Origin: Oceanimonas sp. GK1
GTDB lineage: Bacteria > Pseudomonadota > Gammaproteobacteria > Enterobacterales > Aeromonadaceae
DNA: 64,000 nt
Reading direction: 5' to 3'
Assembly: GCF_000243075.1 (NCBI RefSeq)
Contig: NC_016745.1
Coordinates: forward strand, 2,869,001-2,933,000
The position numbers and the translations under genes are program-made. A model generated the notes under the pieces. That model saw only the letters and a program-made list of their open reading frames with translations, was not told where the DNA came from and searched no databases. Positions 47,093 to 56,005 of this stretch are shown here, piece by piece. Numbering within the stretch: position 1 is the first letter of the stretch; the number at the start of each line of letters is the position of its first letter.

Positions 47093-47182
47093 GTCGCAAT
47101 ATGCATGGGCAAGGACACAAGGGCAAAGGTGCTGTCATTCCGGCCACCGAGCCGGAATCTTGTGGCACCCAGGGTCGCATTG

Positions 47183-47209
47183 AAAAAGATGCCGGCTCAA
47201 GGCCGGCAT
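47183..47209 (-). terminator. Intrinsic terminator of flrA
   Basis: On the minus strand ATGCCGGC, loop CTTGA, GCCGGCAT, then CTTTTT, starting 27 bases after the flrA stop. A second hairpin (ATTCCGGC/GCCGGAAT) follows at 47137-47158. Confidence 0.88.
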
Positions 47210-47235
47210 GACTGATCTACGCGCAAATGAGCCGG

Positions 47236-48684
47236 TCAGTCCCGCCCTATGCCGTATTTCTTCATTTTTTCCACCAGGGTGGTGCGGCGCATGCCCAGGT
47301 GCTCGGCGGCCCGGGCCACCACGCCATCGTGGGCGTCCAGCGCCTTGCCAATCATGTCCACCTCAATCGTGGCCAACATTTCCTTGAGGTTGACCCCCTC
47401 GCTGGAGAAGTCGGGCACTTGCCAGTCGCCGTTGCTGGCGGGGGTATCTTCTTCTGAATCAAAATCAAAGAAGGTGGCGCCTTCTTCATCGAAAGTGGCG
47501 GGTTCATCGGCAAAAATAGAAGCCAGCGCCGCTTGCTCGTCCATTTCATCGAACGACTCGGGCACATAGTCGCCCCGGTATTTTTCCGGCAGATCGCCCG
47601 GCTCTACTTGCTGATTCGGGCGAAGGATCATCATGCGCTCTACCAGGTTCGACAGCTCGCGCACATTGCCGGGCCAGCGATAGCCCTGCAGGGTCTGAAC
47701 GGCCGCCGGTGAAAAGCCAAGCTCCACCCTGTGCTCGCTGCGGTGGCGGGACACCAGCTCCGTCAGCAGCAGCGGCAGATCCTCCCGGCGCTCGCGCAAT
47801 GGCGGCGCCGTGATCGGAAACACATTCAGGCGGTAATAGAGATCTTCCCGAAAACGCTGTTCACCGATCATCACCTCCAGATCCCGGTGAGTGGCGGCAA
47901 TCACCCGCACGTTGGCCTTGATGGGCCGGGTGCCCCCCACCCGCTCAAAACTGCGCTCCTGCAACACCCGCAACAGCTTGACCTGCATGGGCAGGGGCAT
48001 ATCACCGATTTCATCCAGGAACAGGGTGCCGCCGTCCGCCAGCTCAAAGCGCCCTTTACGGGCCGACACCGCCCCGGTAAAGGCGCCTTTTTCATGACCG
48101 AACAGCTCGCTTTCCAGCAGTTCTGCCGGAATGGCACCGCAGTTGATGGGCACAAAAGGGCCATCGGCCTGTTGCGACAGCGAGTGAATGGCGCGGGCAA
48201 TCACTTCCTTACCGGTACCGGACTCCCCCAGCAGCAATACATTGGCCTGCTTGTCGGCCACCTGGCGGATCAATCCCTTTACCGACTGCATGGCAGGGCT
48301 CTCCCCTACTAGGAACTCCTTCAGGCACCGCTCGTGCTGCTGGCTTTCGGCCTTCGGCCGCCATTGCTCAGCCAGCCCCAGCAGCCGGGTAAGCTCGTCG
48401 TAGGTCAGTTCGCTCAGGGTGCCCAGCAGATTGGCCGCCTTGCTGCGGCAGGGACTCAGGGTAATGAAGACATGATGGCCGTGGTTTTTCATTAACTCGT
48501 CGGGCGGAAAGTCCGTTTCCCCCAGCAATACCGTCATGGTGTGCAGCTGCTCCCGCAACCACGCCAGATCGTTGGCGCGACTGCCACTGCGCCACTGCAC
48601 CTGCATAAAGGAAAGGATAGCTTCCAGTCTTGACCGCCGTTCCTGGTTATGATCCATGATCAAGACACAGCCGTTAAAGCCCAT
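47236..48684 (-). CDS. flrA: Flagellar master activator FlrA (FleQ)
   Basis: A 482-residue sigma-54 activator at the top of the flagellar cascade. The N-terminal FleQ domain lacks the phospho-acceptor pattern of true receivers. The AAA+ domain has Walker [24 protein letters not shown] and [10 protein letters not shown], and there is a C-terminal Fis-type HTH ([20 protein letters not shown]). An acidic insert (about 380-425) precedes the HTH. Related proteins bind c-di-GMP and FlhG. It is monocistronic between a terminator and the divergent leg operon. Confidence 0.95.
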   Translation of the reverse strand: MGFNGCVLIMDHNQERRSRLEAILSFMQVQWRSGSRANDLAWLREQLHTMTVLLGETDFPPDELMKNHGHHVFITLSPCRSKAANLLGTLSELTYDELTRLLGLAEQWRPKAESQQHERCLKEFLVGESPAMQSVKGLIRQVADKQANVLLLGESGTGKEVIARAIHSLSQQADGPFVPINCGAIPAELLESELFGHEKGAFTGAVSARKGRFELADGGTLFLDEIGDMPLPMQVKLLRVLQERSFERVGGTRPIKANVRVIAATHRDLEVMIGEQRFREDLYYRLNVFPITAPPLRERREDLPLLLTELVSRHRSEHRVELGFSPAAVQTLQGYRWPGNVRELSNLVERMMILRPNQQVEPGDLPEKYRGDYVPESFDEMDEQAALASIFADEPATFDEEGATFFDFDSEEDTPASNGDWQVPDFSSEGVNLKEMLATIEVDMIGKALDAHDGVVARAAEHLGMRRTTLVEKMKKYGIGRD

Positions 48685-49018
48685 AGGGTAAATATCCTTT
48701 TAATTCAGTTAGTTATTGATTTGACTTGAGAGCTTATCCCTGGCTCGGCACCAGCTTAACATTGAAGCGGTACAGACGTGAAACCAAATAAGTCGTAATT
48801 CTGACACAAGCGTCAAAACAACTCGACAAAGATAGACGTAAAAAACCGGATAATGTTGATCTAGATCAAACTTGAGAAAGTGGGTAAGTGGTTTTCAACC
48901 TAAAGCAGAGCAAACGAGTCAAGATTGGAGCCCGGCTGTGGCGGGAAAATGGCGCTTACACTTGGCATGGAATATGATATTCCAATGCCTTAGCAATTAT
49001 AATCACGCACTCACCTCC
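48685..49018. other. Divergent regulatory region between flrA and the leg operon
   Basis: 334 bases with no supported gene. On the flrA side, an AGGA ribosome site lies about 11 bases before the flrA ATG. On the leg side, a perfect TATAAT (48998-49003) follows a palindrome at 48964-48989. The region is AT-rich in its first half. An in-frame upstream extension of legB through 48872 reads as non-conserved residues. Confidence 0.6.
48964..48989 (+). promoter_or_regulatory. Operator-like palindrome upstream of legB
   Basis: GGCA-TGGAATAT, centre G, ATATTCCA-ATGCC: 12-13-base arms with a one-base bulge. It ends 8 bases before the TATAAT (48998-49003), in the position of a -35 region, whose own sequence is poor, so activator or repressor control is plausible. 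Confidence 0.5.
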
Positions 49019-50227
49019 ATGTGTTCGGAGTCGTCCTTGAAGACCATACTGCAACTTGTTGGAAGACAAAAACCGCTTTTTTGCAAGGATCTTACTGCCA
49101 ATGAACAAGCTTTGCTCGATTCTGTTCGAACTTCCCGTTTCCTCGTTCTCGGCGGTGCTGGCTCCATCGGCCAGGCGGTAACCAAAGAAATATTCAAGCG
49201 CAACCCGGTCAAACTGCATGTAGTCGACATCAGCGAGAACAACCTGACCGAGCTGGTGCGTGACATTCGCAGCAGCTTCGGTTACATCAATGGTGATTTT
49301 CGCACCTTTGCATTGGATATTGGCTCAGTCGAGTACGATGCCTTTTTCAAGGCGGACGGCGGATATGACTATATTCTGAATCTGTCCGCGCTCAAGCATG
49401 TACGTAGCGAAAAAGATCCCTACACCCTGATGCGGATGATCGATGTCAACGTGTTTAACACCGATAAGACTCTGCAACAAGCCATTGACGCCGGGGTGAA
49501 GAAATATTTTTGCGTATCCACCGATAAGGCAGCCAACCCGGTTAATATGATGGGGGCTTCCAAGCGTATTATGGAAATGTTCCTGATGCGCCGTAGTCTG
49601 GAAATTGATATTTCCACCGCTCGTTTTGCCAATGTTGCCTTTTCCGATGGCTCCTTGCTGCACAGCTTCAACCAGCGACTGGAAAAACGTCAGCCAATCG
49701 TGGCCCCGAATGATGTCCGCCGATACTTCGTAACGCCGCAGGAGTCTGGCGAGCTGTGCCTGATGTCATGCATCTTTGGTGAAAACCGGGATATTTTCTT
49801 CCCAAAGCTCAGTGAAGCATTACATCTGATCACCTTCGCCGATATCGCCATTAAATATCTGGAGCAAAAGGGACTAGAGCCGGTGCTGTGCAGCAGTGAG
49901 GAAGAGGCCCGCGAGCTGGCCAAAACCCTGCCGGACCAAGGCAAATGGCCCTGCCTGTTTACCGGCAGTGACACCACGGGCGAGAAGGACTTCGAGGAGT
50001 TCTTTACCGAGCAGGAAACCCTGGACATGGAACGCTTTGTCAATTTGGGGATCATCAAGAACGATCCTGTTTTTGATGCCGAACGTTTGCAGATGTTTGA
50101 GCGCCGTATCAGCGAAATGAAAGGTAATCTGGCCTGGAGTAAACAGGAGCTGGTAGAGCTCTTCTTTGAGATGATCCCCGATTTTGACCACAAGGAAACC
50201 GGCAAATATCTCGATGGTAAAATGTGA
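49019..50227 (+). CDS. legB: Nucleotide-sugar 4,6-dehydratase (LegB-type, polysaccharide biosynthesis SDR)
   Basis: A 402-residue extended SDR of the FlaA1/CapD group, expected to convert NDP-GlcNAc to its 4-keto-6-deoxy form. NAD motif VLGGAGSIGQAVTKEIFKR is near residue 45. The active-site stretch STDKAANPVNMMGASKR has Met where many SDRs have Tyr, as in long PglF/WbpM-type enzymes. The start at 49019 (MCSESSLKTILQLVGR) is chosen by similarity of layout to homologues; no good ribosome site is visible. First gene of the leg operon. Could also feed another 6-deoxy sugar, but the neighbours point to legionaminic acid. Confidence 0.82.
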   Translation: MCSESSLKTILQLVGRQKPLFCKDLTANEQALLDSVRTSRFLVLGGAGSIGQAVTKEIFKRNPVKLHVVDISENNLTELVRDIRSSFGYINGDFRTFALDIGSVEYDAFFKADGGYDYILNLSALKHVRSEKDPYTLMRMIDVNVFNTDKTLQQAIDAGVKKYFCVSTDKAANPVNMMGASKRIMEMFLMRRSLEIDISTARFANVAFSDGSLLHSFNQRLEKRQPIVAPNDVRRYFVTPQESGELCLMSCIFGENRDIFFPKLSEALHLITFADIAIKYLEQKGLEPVLCSSEEEARELAKTLPDQGKWPCLFTGSDTTGEKDFEEFFTEQETLDMERFVNLGIIKNDPVFDAERLQMFERRISEMKGNLAWSKQELVELFFEMIPDFDHKETGKYLDGKM

Positions 50228-50234
50228 GGTCACC

Positions 50235-51380
50235 GTGCATCAGCAACTAATCGACTTTATTCGGGATACTTACGCCACCAGCGATTTTATCCCGCTGCAT
50301 GCCCCTACCTTTGCCGGCAATGAAAAAGCCTATCTGGCCGACACCATCGACAGCACCTTTGTTTCCAGCGTGGGCAAATTCGTTGATGAATTTGAAGTGA
50401 AAGTGCGTGAGTTCACCAACACGGGTCGTGCGGTGGCCACCGTTAATGGCACCGCCGCGCTGCATGCTGCTCTGCACTTGGCCGGGGTACGGACGGGCGA
50501 TCTGGTGATCACCCAGGCGCTGACCTTTGTCGCCACCTGCAATGCTCTGCATCATATGGGCGCCAGGCCAGTGTTTGTTGATATTGAGCCCGATGCCTAT
50601 GGGCTCTGCCCGGTGGCCACGGCAACCTGGCTGGCGGAACATGCCGAGCTGGATAATGCCGGCGTTTGCCGCCATATAAACAGCGGCGCAGCTATCAAGG
50701 CCCTTATGCCCATGCATACTTTTGGTCATCCGGCCAGGCTGGATGAACTGATGGCGCTCTGCCAGCAGTGGAATCTTTGTCTTATAGAGGATGCTGCCGA
50801 AAGTCTGGGCTCTTTCTACAAGGGCCGGCACACCGGTACACTGGGTCGGTTCGGGGCGCTCAGTTTTAACGGCAACAAGGTGATCACCACCGGTGGTGGT
50901 GGCATGCTGCTGTGCCAGGATGCTGAAGACGGTGCCAGGGCCAAGCATGTGACGACCACCGCCAAGGTGCCGCATCCCTACGAGTTCTATCACGATGAAC
51001 CCGGCTTCAACTATCGTATGCCCAATCTCAATGCCGCCCTGGGCTGTGCTCAGATGGAGCGACTCAACACCATACTGGCGAGCAAGCGGCAGCTGGCTGC
51101 GCGCTATGCCGACTTTTTTCAGAGCACCGATTACCGTTTTATCAAAGAGCCGGCCTACGCCCGCTCCAACTATTGGCTGAATGCAGTGCTGTGCCCGAAT
51201 GTAGAAAGTCGCAATGCCTTGCTGGAAATCACCAATGCCCGGGGGGTGATGATACGTCCGGTATGGCAGTTGATGCACCGGCTGCCGATGTTTGCTGATG
51301 CACTGCGTGGAGACCTGGCTCACTCCGAATGGGCCGAGGCTCATTTGGTGAATCTGCCCAGCTCACCAACAGAGGCCTGA
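50235..51380 (+). CDS. legC: PLP-dependent aminotransferase (LegC)
   Basis: A 381-residue DegT/DnrJ/EryC1 aminotransferase that adds an amino group at C4 of the 4-keto sugar. It has TVNGTAALHAALHLAGV near 75 and a PLP-binding segment EDAAESLGSFYKGRHTGTLG. The Schiff-base Lys lies in SFNGNKVITTGGGG. The start is a GTG at 50235 with GAGGT just before it, eight bases after legB; longer frames run inside legB. Confidence 0.88.
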   Translation: MHQQLIDFIRDTYATSDFIPLHAPTFAGNEKAYLADTIDSTFVSSVGKFVDEFEVKVREFTNTGRAVATVNGTAALHAALHLAGVRTGDLVITQALTFVATCNALHHMGARPVFVDIEPDAYGLCPVATATWLAEHAELDNAGVCRHINSGAAIKALMPMHTFGHPARLDELMALCQQWNLCLIEDAAESLGSFYKGRHTGTLGRFGALSFNGNKVITTGGGGMLLCQDAEDGARAKHVTTTAKVPHPYEFYHDEPGFNYRMPNLNAALGCAQMERLNTILASKRQLAARYADFFQSTDYRFIKEPAYARSNYWLNAVLCPNVESRNALLEITNARGVMIRPVWQLMHRLPMFADALRGDLAHSEWAEAHLVNLPSSPTEA

Positions 51381-51381
51381 C

Positions 51382-52530
51382 ATGCGAAACATTGCGGTAT
51401 TTACCGGGACCCGGGCCGAATATGGATTGCTGTATTGGTTGCTGAAGGATATTCAGCAGGAACCAGAGCTGAGATTACAGTTGCTGGTGGCTGGTATGCA
51501 TTTCTCGCCAGAATTCGGCATGACTTACCAACAAATAGAAGCAGACGGCTTTCGTATCGACGAAAAAGTCGAAATGCTGCTGTCTTCCGATTCAGCAGTC
51601 GGCACGGCAAAAAGCATTGGTCTGGGCGTGATTGGCTTCGCAGATGCGCTGAGCCGCATGGCACCCGATGCGTTGGTGATCCTCGGGGACCGGTTTGAGG
51701 CACTGGCAGCGGCCCAGGCGGCGATGATCCTGCGCATTCCCGTTGCCCATATCCACGGGGGCGAAATCACCGAAGGTGCCTATGATGATGCCATTCGTCA
51801 CGCCATTACCAAGCTGAGCCTGCTGCATTTCACCTCTACTGCCGAGCACCGGCAGCGAGTGATCCAGCTGGGCGAACATCCTGACCGAGTACATAACGTG
51901 GGTGCCATTGGGCTTGACCATTTGCAGCGTAGCAACATGATGACGGTGGCCGAGCTGTCAACGTCATTAGGCTTTGCGCTTGAGCGCCCTTATTTTCTGG
52001 TGACCTATCACCCGGTGACATTAGCGTCCGAGCCCGCCAGAGCGTCATTTAAGCAGTTGCTAAAAGCCCTGGATTATTTTCCTGAGCATCAGGTTATTCT
52101 GACCTACCCCAATGCCGATGACGGTGGCCGTGACATTATTCCGCTGCTGGAAACCTATGCCAGTCAGCAAGCCAGCCGGGTGCTGGCGATCCCCTCTCTT
52201 GGGCAGCAGCGTTATCTGAGTGCGGTAAAGCACGCCGCCGCCGTGGTGGGGAATTCATCCAGTGGCCTGATTGAAGTGCCTTCATTTGGCGTGCCAACAG
52301 TAAACATTGGTGCTCGCCAGCGCGGTCGGCTGGCAGCAGACAGCGTCCTGCATTGCGACGCCATCACCCCTGCGATTGTTGACGCGCTGCAGGTGGCGCT
52401 GGCAACAGATGTGAGTCAGGTACGGAACCCGTACGGCCAGGGGAATACCAGTCAGTCCATTGTCAATACACTCAAGACGGCGGAGTTGTCAGTGATTAAA
52501 ACCTTCTACGATATCCACAAGGAAAGCTAG
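51382..52530 (+). CDS. legG: Hydrolysing NDP-sugar 2-epimerase (LegG/NeuC family)
   Basis: A 382-residue NeuC-family enzyme that inverts C2 and removes the nucleotide, yielding 2,4-diacetamido-2,4,6-trideoxy-mannose. It has an N-terminal FTGTRAEYGLLYWLL, GDRFEALAAAQAA, the HIHGGEITEGAYDDAIRHAI signature and C-terminal GNSSSGLIEVPSFG. It starts one base after the legC stop. A NeuC-like rather than a PseG-like enzyme argues for legionaminic over pseudaminic acid. Confidence 0.9.
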   Translation: MRNIAVFTGTRAEYGLLYWLLKDIQQEPELRLQLLVAGMHFSPEFGMTYQQIEADGFRIDEKVEMLLSSDSAVGTAKSIGLGVIGFADALSRMAPDALVILGDRFEALAAAQAAMILRIPVAHIHGGEITEGAYDDAIRHAITKLSLLHFTSTAEHRQRVIQLGEHPDRVHNVGAIGLDHLQRSNMMTVAELSTSLGFALERPYFLVTYHPVTLASEPARASFKQLLKALDYFPEHQVILTYPNADDGGRDIIPLLETYASQQASRVLAIPSLGQQRYLSAVKHAAAVVGNSSSGLIEVPSFGVPTVNIGARQRGRLAADSVLHCDAITPAIVDALQVALATDVSQVRNPYGQGNTSQSIVNTLKTAELSVIKTFYDIHKES

Positions 52531-52532
52531 GC

Positions 52533-53606
52533 ATGATCAAGATTATCGCGGAGGCGGGTGTTAATCATAACGGCAGTGCCGAGCTGGCGTTTAGGCTGGT
52601 GGAAGCAGCACACGCCGCCGGTGCCGATATCGTCAAGTTTCAGACGTTCAAAGCTAAAAATCTGGTCACCAGGACAGCACAGCAAGCAGAATACCAAACT
52701 CGTAATACCGGTGTTGCAGAGTCTCAGTTTGATATGCTCAGTCGGTTAGAGCTGGGCTTCGATACTCATAAAGCTCTGATTGCTCGTTGTCATGAGTTGG
52801 GCATCGAGTTTATGTCCACGGCGTTCGACTCCGAAAGCCTGATATTTCTGGTTAAAGAGCTCGGCCTGACCACCCTGAAAATTCCGTCTGGTGAGCTGAC
52901 CAATGCGCCCTTTGTACTTGAGCATGCTCGTACAGGCTGTGATCTGATTGTCTCTACCGGCATGGCAAGCCTGGCTGAAGTAGAAGCCACGCTGGGTGTT
53001 ATTGCCTTTGGGCTAACAGCGGACGAAGCAGCCTTCCCCAGTGAACAGGCCTTTACGGAAGCGTATGCCAGTGAAGCTGGCCAATCGGCACTGAAGCGCA
53101 GGGTGACGCTGCTGCACTGCACCACCGAATACCCGGCACCCATAAATGAAATCAACCTGCGGGCTATGCAGACCATGGCCACCGCCTTTGGGTTAACGCC
53201 GGGCTACTCCGATCACAGTGCAGGAATCACCATTCCGGTGGCGGCGGCGGCACTGGGCGCCCGTTTGATTGAAAAACACTTCACACTCGACAAAAGCATG
53301 GAGGGGCCGGATCACAAAGCCTCTCTGGAGCCCGATGAACTGGCCGCCATGGTGCAGGCGGTACGCGATGTGGAGCTGGCCCTTGGCAATGGCATCAAGG
53401 GGCCTCAACCCTCTGAAGTCAAGAACAAGGCTGTAGCACGCAAGAGCCTGGTGGCAGCGGCCCCCATCCGCACCGGTGAGCTGTTTACTGAGAATAATCT
53501 GGCGGTAAAACGCCCTGGCGATGGTCTTTCTCCCTATGGCTACTGGGCCTGGCTAGGGAAACCGGCAGGGCGCGATTATCAGGAAGGGGAGCTGATCCGT
53601 GACTAA
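52533..53606 (+). CDS. legI: Nonulosonic acid synthase (LegI/NeuB family)
   Basis: A 357-residue PEP-condensing synthase producing N,N'-diacetyllegionaminic acid. TIM-barrel motifs are IIAEAGVNHNGSAELAFRLV, KFQTFKAKNLV, LKIPSGELTN and HCTTEYPAP. The C-terminal SAF/antifreeze-like domain (KNKAVARKSLVAAAPIRTGE) covers about residues 290-350. It overlaps legH by eight bases. Confidence 0.93.
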   Translation: MIKIIAEAGVNHNGSAELAFRLVEAAHAAGADIVKFQTFKAKNLVTRTAQQAEYQTRNTGVAESQFDMLSRLELGFDTHKALIARCHELGIEFMSTAFDSESLIFLVKELGLTTLKIPSGELTNAPFVLEHARTGCDLIVSTGMASLAEVEATLGVIAFGLTADEAAFPSEQAFTEAYASEAGQSALKRRVTLLHCTTEYPAPINEINLRAMQTMATAFGLTPGYSDHSAGITIPVAAAALGARLIEKHFTLDKSMEGPDHKASLEPDELAAMVQAVRDVELALGNGIKGPQPSEVKNKAVARKSLVAAAPIRTGELFTENNLAVKRPGDGLSPYGYWAWLGKPAGRDYQEGELIRD

Positions 53607-54237
53607 GCCGCTGGTGATCCTGGGGGCTGGTGGCCATGCCGCCGGTCTTGCCGAGATCCTGAAAAAACAAGGACATATCCTGTTGGGCGTGGTATCGCCT
53701 CACCCGTTGGCTCCTCGTGGACCTCTGGCAGATGTGCCTCATATCAACGATGATGAAGCATTACTAGAGCAGTTCGGCCCGGAGCAGGCTGAACTGGTAA
53801 ACGGTGTGGGGGCCCTGCCAGGCCAAGACCTGAACTGGAGATTGTTTCAGCGCTTTACCGGCCTTGGATACCGTTTTGCATCAGTGATATCACCTCATGC
53901 CATCCTGTCCGAGTATGTCACCCTGGGACAGGGCGTTCAGATCATGGCCGGTGCGATTGTACAGGCAGGTGTGCAAATCGGTGGCAACACCCTGCTTAAC
54001 ACCGGTTGTATTGTTGAGCACGATTGTTGTATTGGTGCTCACAATCATCTGGCCCCAGGAGCAACATTAAGCGGTGGAGTAATCACTGGTGAACAGGTGC
54101 ATGTAGGAACTGGGGCCAATATTATTCAAGGGATAACCATCGGTAAGCATGCAACCATTGGTGCTGGCACAACTATTGCCAGAGATGTAATTCCTTACCA
54201 AAAGTTGATACCGGCACCAAGCCGTATCATTAGCTAA
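53599..54237 (+). CDS. legH: Sugar O/N-acetyltransferase (LegH/NeuD family)
   Basis: A 212-residue NeuD-type protein: an N-terminal nucleotide-sugar-binding fold (VILGAGGHAAGLAEILKKQG) and a C-terminal left-handed beta-helix of hexapeptide repeats (VQIGGNTLLNTGCIVEHDCC, IGKHATIGAGTTIARDV). The conserved EHDC has the catalytic His. It probably acetylates the 4-amino group. GTG start at 53599, with GGGGAG eight bases upstream. Confidence 0.88.
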   Translation: MTKPLVILGAGGHAAGLAEILKKQGHILLGVVSPHPLAPRGPLADVPHINDDEALLEQFGPEQAELVNGVGALPGQDLNWRLFQRFTGLGYRFASVISPHAILSEYVTLGQGVQIMAGAIVQAGVQIGGNTLLNTGCIVEHDCCIGAHNHLAPGATLSGGVITGEQVHVGTGANIIQGITIGKHATIGAGTTIARDVIPYQKLIPAPSRIIS

Positions 54238-54247
54238 GGGGTAACCT

Positions 54248-55294
54248 ATGGCCGAATGGAAAAGTATTGTTTTAGAACCCCATGCCACCATCCGCGATGC
54301 CATGAGAGTAATTGACCAAGGTGCACTGCGTATTGCCTTGGTCTGTGACGCACAGAAAAGATTGCAGGGCACGTTAACCGATGGCGATATTCGCCGTGGT
54401 TTACTCATCGACTGTAATATGGAAGACTCGGTTTTAAGAGTTATGAATAGCAATCCCAAGACCGTCAAAGTCAGTGATAGCAGAGAAAAACGACTATCAG
54501 TTATGAATAAACACGGTTTATTGTCACTTCCTATAATTAATGACCAGAACATTCTTGCTGGTCTTGAAACATTACAAAATGCTTTAATTCCAAAAGTACG
54601 TGACAATCCTGTATTTATCATGGCAGGTGGATTTGGCACCCGTTTGAGGCCGCTCACCGACTATTGCCCCAAACCTATGCTACGAGTAGGCGATAAACCT
54701 GTACTGGAACATTTAATTGAACGTTTCATCAGCCAGGGGTTTTATCGATTTTTTATATCTACCCACTTTATGCCAGAGATAATCCGTGATTATTTTGGTA
54801 ATGGCGAAGAGCTGGGTATCAACATCCAATATGTTCATGAAGAATCACCTCTGGGAACAGGTGGTGCACTGGGTTTGTTACCAGTTGATTTACCGGAATT
54901 ACCCTTAATCATGGTAAACGGCGATGTAATGACCAAGGTTGATTTTAATCATCTTCTTGCACACCACGAGCAACATACATTTGATGCAACCATATGTGTG
55001 CGGGAACTTGAACACCAAGTACCATTTGGTGTAATAGAAAGTAATGACTACCTGATTACTCGTATGGTGGAAAAGCCCACTTTTCGTTATCGTATCAATA
55101 CTGGCATTTACGTACTCAGTCCTGCCTGTGTGGCAGCAGTGGAGTACGGTACCAAAATAGATATGCCTTCCCTTCTTGAGCAGCGTTTAGCTCTCCACGA
55201 AAAGGTTGGTATCTATACCAGCCATGACTACTGGCTGGACATCGGAAGGATGGATGACTTTCAAAAGGCTCAGCAAGACATAAAAGGTTTCTAA
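54248..55294 (+). CDS. CBS-domain nucleotidyltransferase (PtmE-like, GDP-glucosamine route)
   Basis: A 348-residue protein with two N-terminal CBS repeats (LQGTLTDGDIRRGLL; GLLSLPIINDQNILAGLET) and a C-terminal sugar-1-phosphate nucleotidyltransferase (FIMAGGFGTRLRPLTDYCPKP near 120, LIMVNGDVMT near 220). This is the PtmE architecture, which in Campylobacter makes GDP-glucosamine for legionaminic acid. Its presence suggests a GDP-linked pathway here. From this gene onward, base composition turns AT-rich compared with legB-legH. Confidence 0.85.
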   Translation: MAEWKSIVLEPHATIRDAMRVIDQGALRIALVCDAQKRLQGTLTDGDIRRGLLIDCNMEDSVLRVMNSNPKTVKVSDSREKRLSVMNKHGLLSLPIINDQNILAGLETLQNALIPKVRDNPVFIMAGGFGTRLRPLTDYCPKPMLRVGDKPVLEHLIERFISQGFYRFFISTHFMPEIIRDYFGNGEELGINIQYVHEESPLGTGGALGLLPVDLPELPLIMVNGDVMTKVDFNHLLAHHEQHTFDATICVRELEHQVPFGVIESNDYLITRMVEKPTFRYRINTGIYVLSPACVAAVEYGTKIDMPSLLEQRLALHEKVGIYTSHDYWLDIGRMDDFQKAQQDIKGF

Positions 55295-55296
55295 TC

Positions 55297-55998
55297 ATGA
55301 ATATTGCCATTATCCCTGCCAGGGGCGGAAGTAAGCGTCTACCGAATAAAAATATAAAACTAATGGCTGGGAAGCCTATGATCTGTTGGACAATTGAAGC
55401 TGCGCTTACCTGCAATATATTTGATCACATTTTTGTAAGTACAGACAGTGAAGAAATTGCCAAAATAGCAATAGAGTCGGGTGCAGTAGTACCGTTTTTA
55501 AGGCCTGCTAGTCTTTCAAGTGATGAAGCCTCTACCTATGACGTCGTGTCTCATCTGATAGACTGGTTTGAATCAGAGCATGAAGAAAAGGTAAACACCA
55601 TCACCATTCTTCAACCAACATCACCATTAAGGACAGCTGAAGATATTAAAAATGTCTTCGGGATAATAAACAATCACACTGCCAACGCTGTTATCTCTAT
55701 ATGCCCATTAGAGTACCCACTTGAGTTCTGTAATACATTAAATAAAGGTAACACCATGAAAGACTTCATAAAGCCAGAGAACATCAAGCGCTCACAGTTA
55801 GTGAGGCCCGCATATAGAGTGAATGGCGCTATCTACTTAATGAAAAGAGAAATGATAAATAACGGTAAAAACATTTATAGCGAGTCTACATTACCCTATA
55901 TCATGAGTGCGAAATCATCAGTAGACATAGACACCCTAGATGATTTTGAGTATGCCGAGTATTTGATGAAGAAATCACTCGGCACACTGTACAAATAA
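55297..55998 (+). CDS. legF: CMP-legionaminic acid synthetase (LegF/NeuA family)
   Basis: A 233-residue cytidylyltransferase that activates the nonulosonic acid with CTP. Motifs are IIPARGGSKRLPNKNIKLMA at the N-terminus, TILQPTSPLRTAEDI and a terminal SVDIDTLDDFEYAEYLM. The start is two bases after the previous stop. The stop lies seven bases from the convergent glycosyltransferase stop, with no clear terminator between. Confidence 0.9.
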   Translation: MNIAIIPARGGSKRLPNKNIKLMAGKPMICWTIEAALTCNIFDHIFVSTDSEEIAKIAIESGAVVPFLRPASLSSDEASTYDVVSHLIDWFESEHEEKVNTITILQPTSPLRTAEDIKNVFGIINNHTANAVISICPLEYPLEFCNTLNKGNTMKDFIKPENIKRSQLVRPAYRVNGAIYLMKREMINNGKNIYSESTLPYIMSAKSSVDIDTLDDFEYAEYLMKKSLGTLYK

Positions 55999-56005
55999 TT
56001 TAGCA

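Noticed and set aside
48872-49018. 49-residue N-terminal extension of legB
   Set aside because: It spans the palindrome and TATAAT, has no ribosome site, and lacks the pattern of homologues; the start remains uncertain, however.
49019-55998. Pseudaminic acid or sialic acid pathway
   Set aside because: A dehydratase and aminotransferase are present, which sialic acid synthesis does not need, and the 2-epimerase is NeuC-like rather than PseG-like; legionaminic acid fits best.
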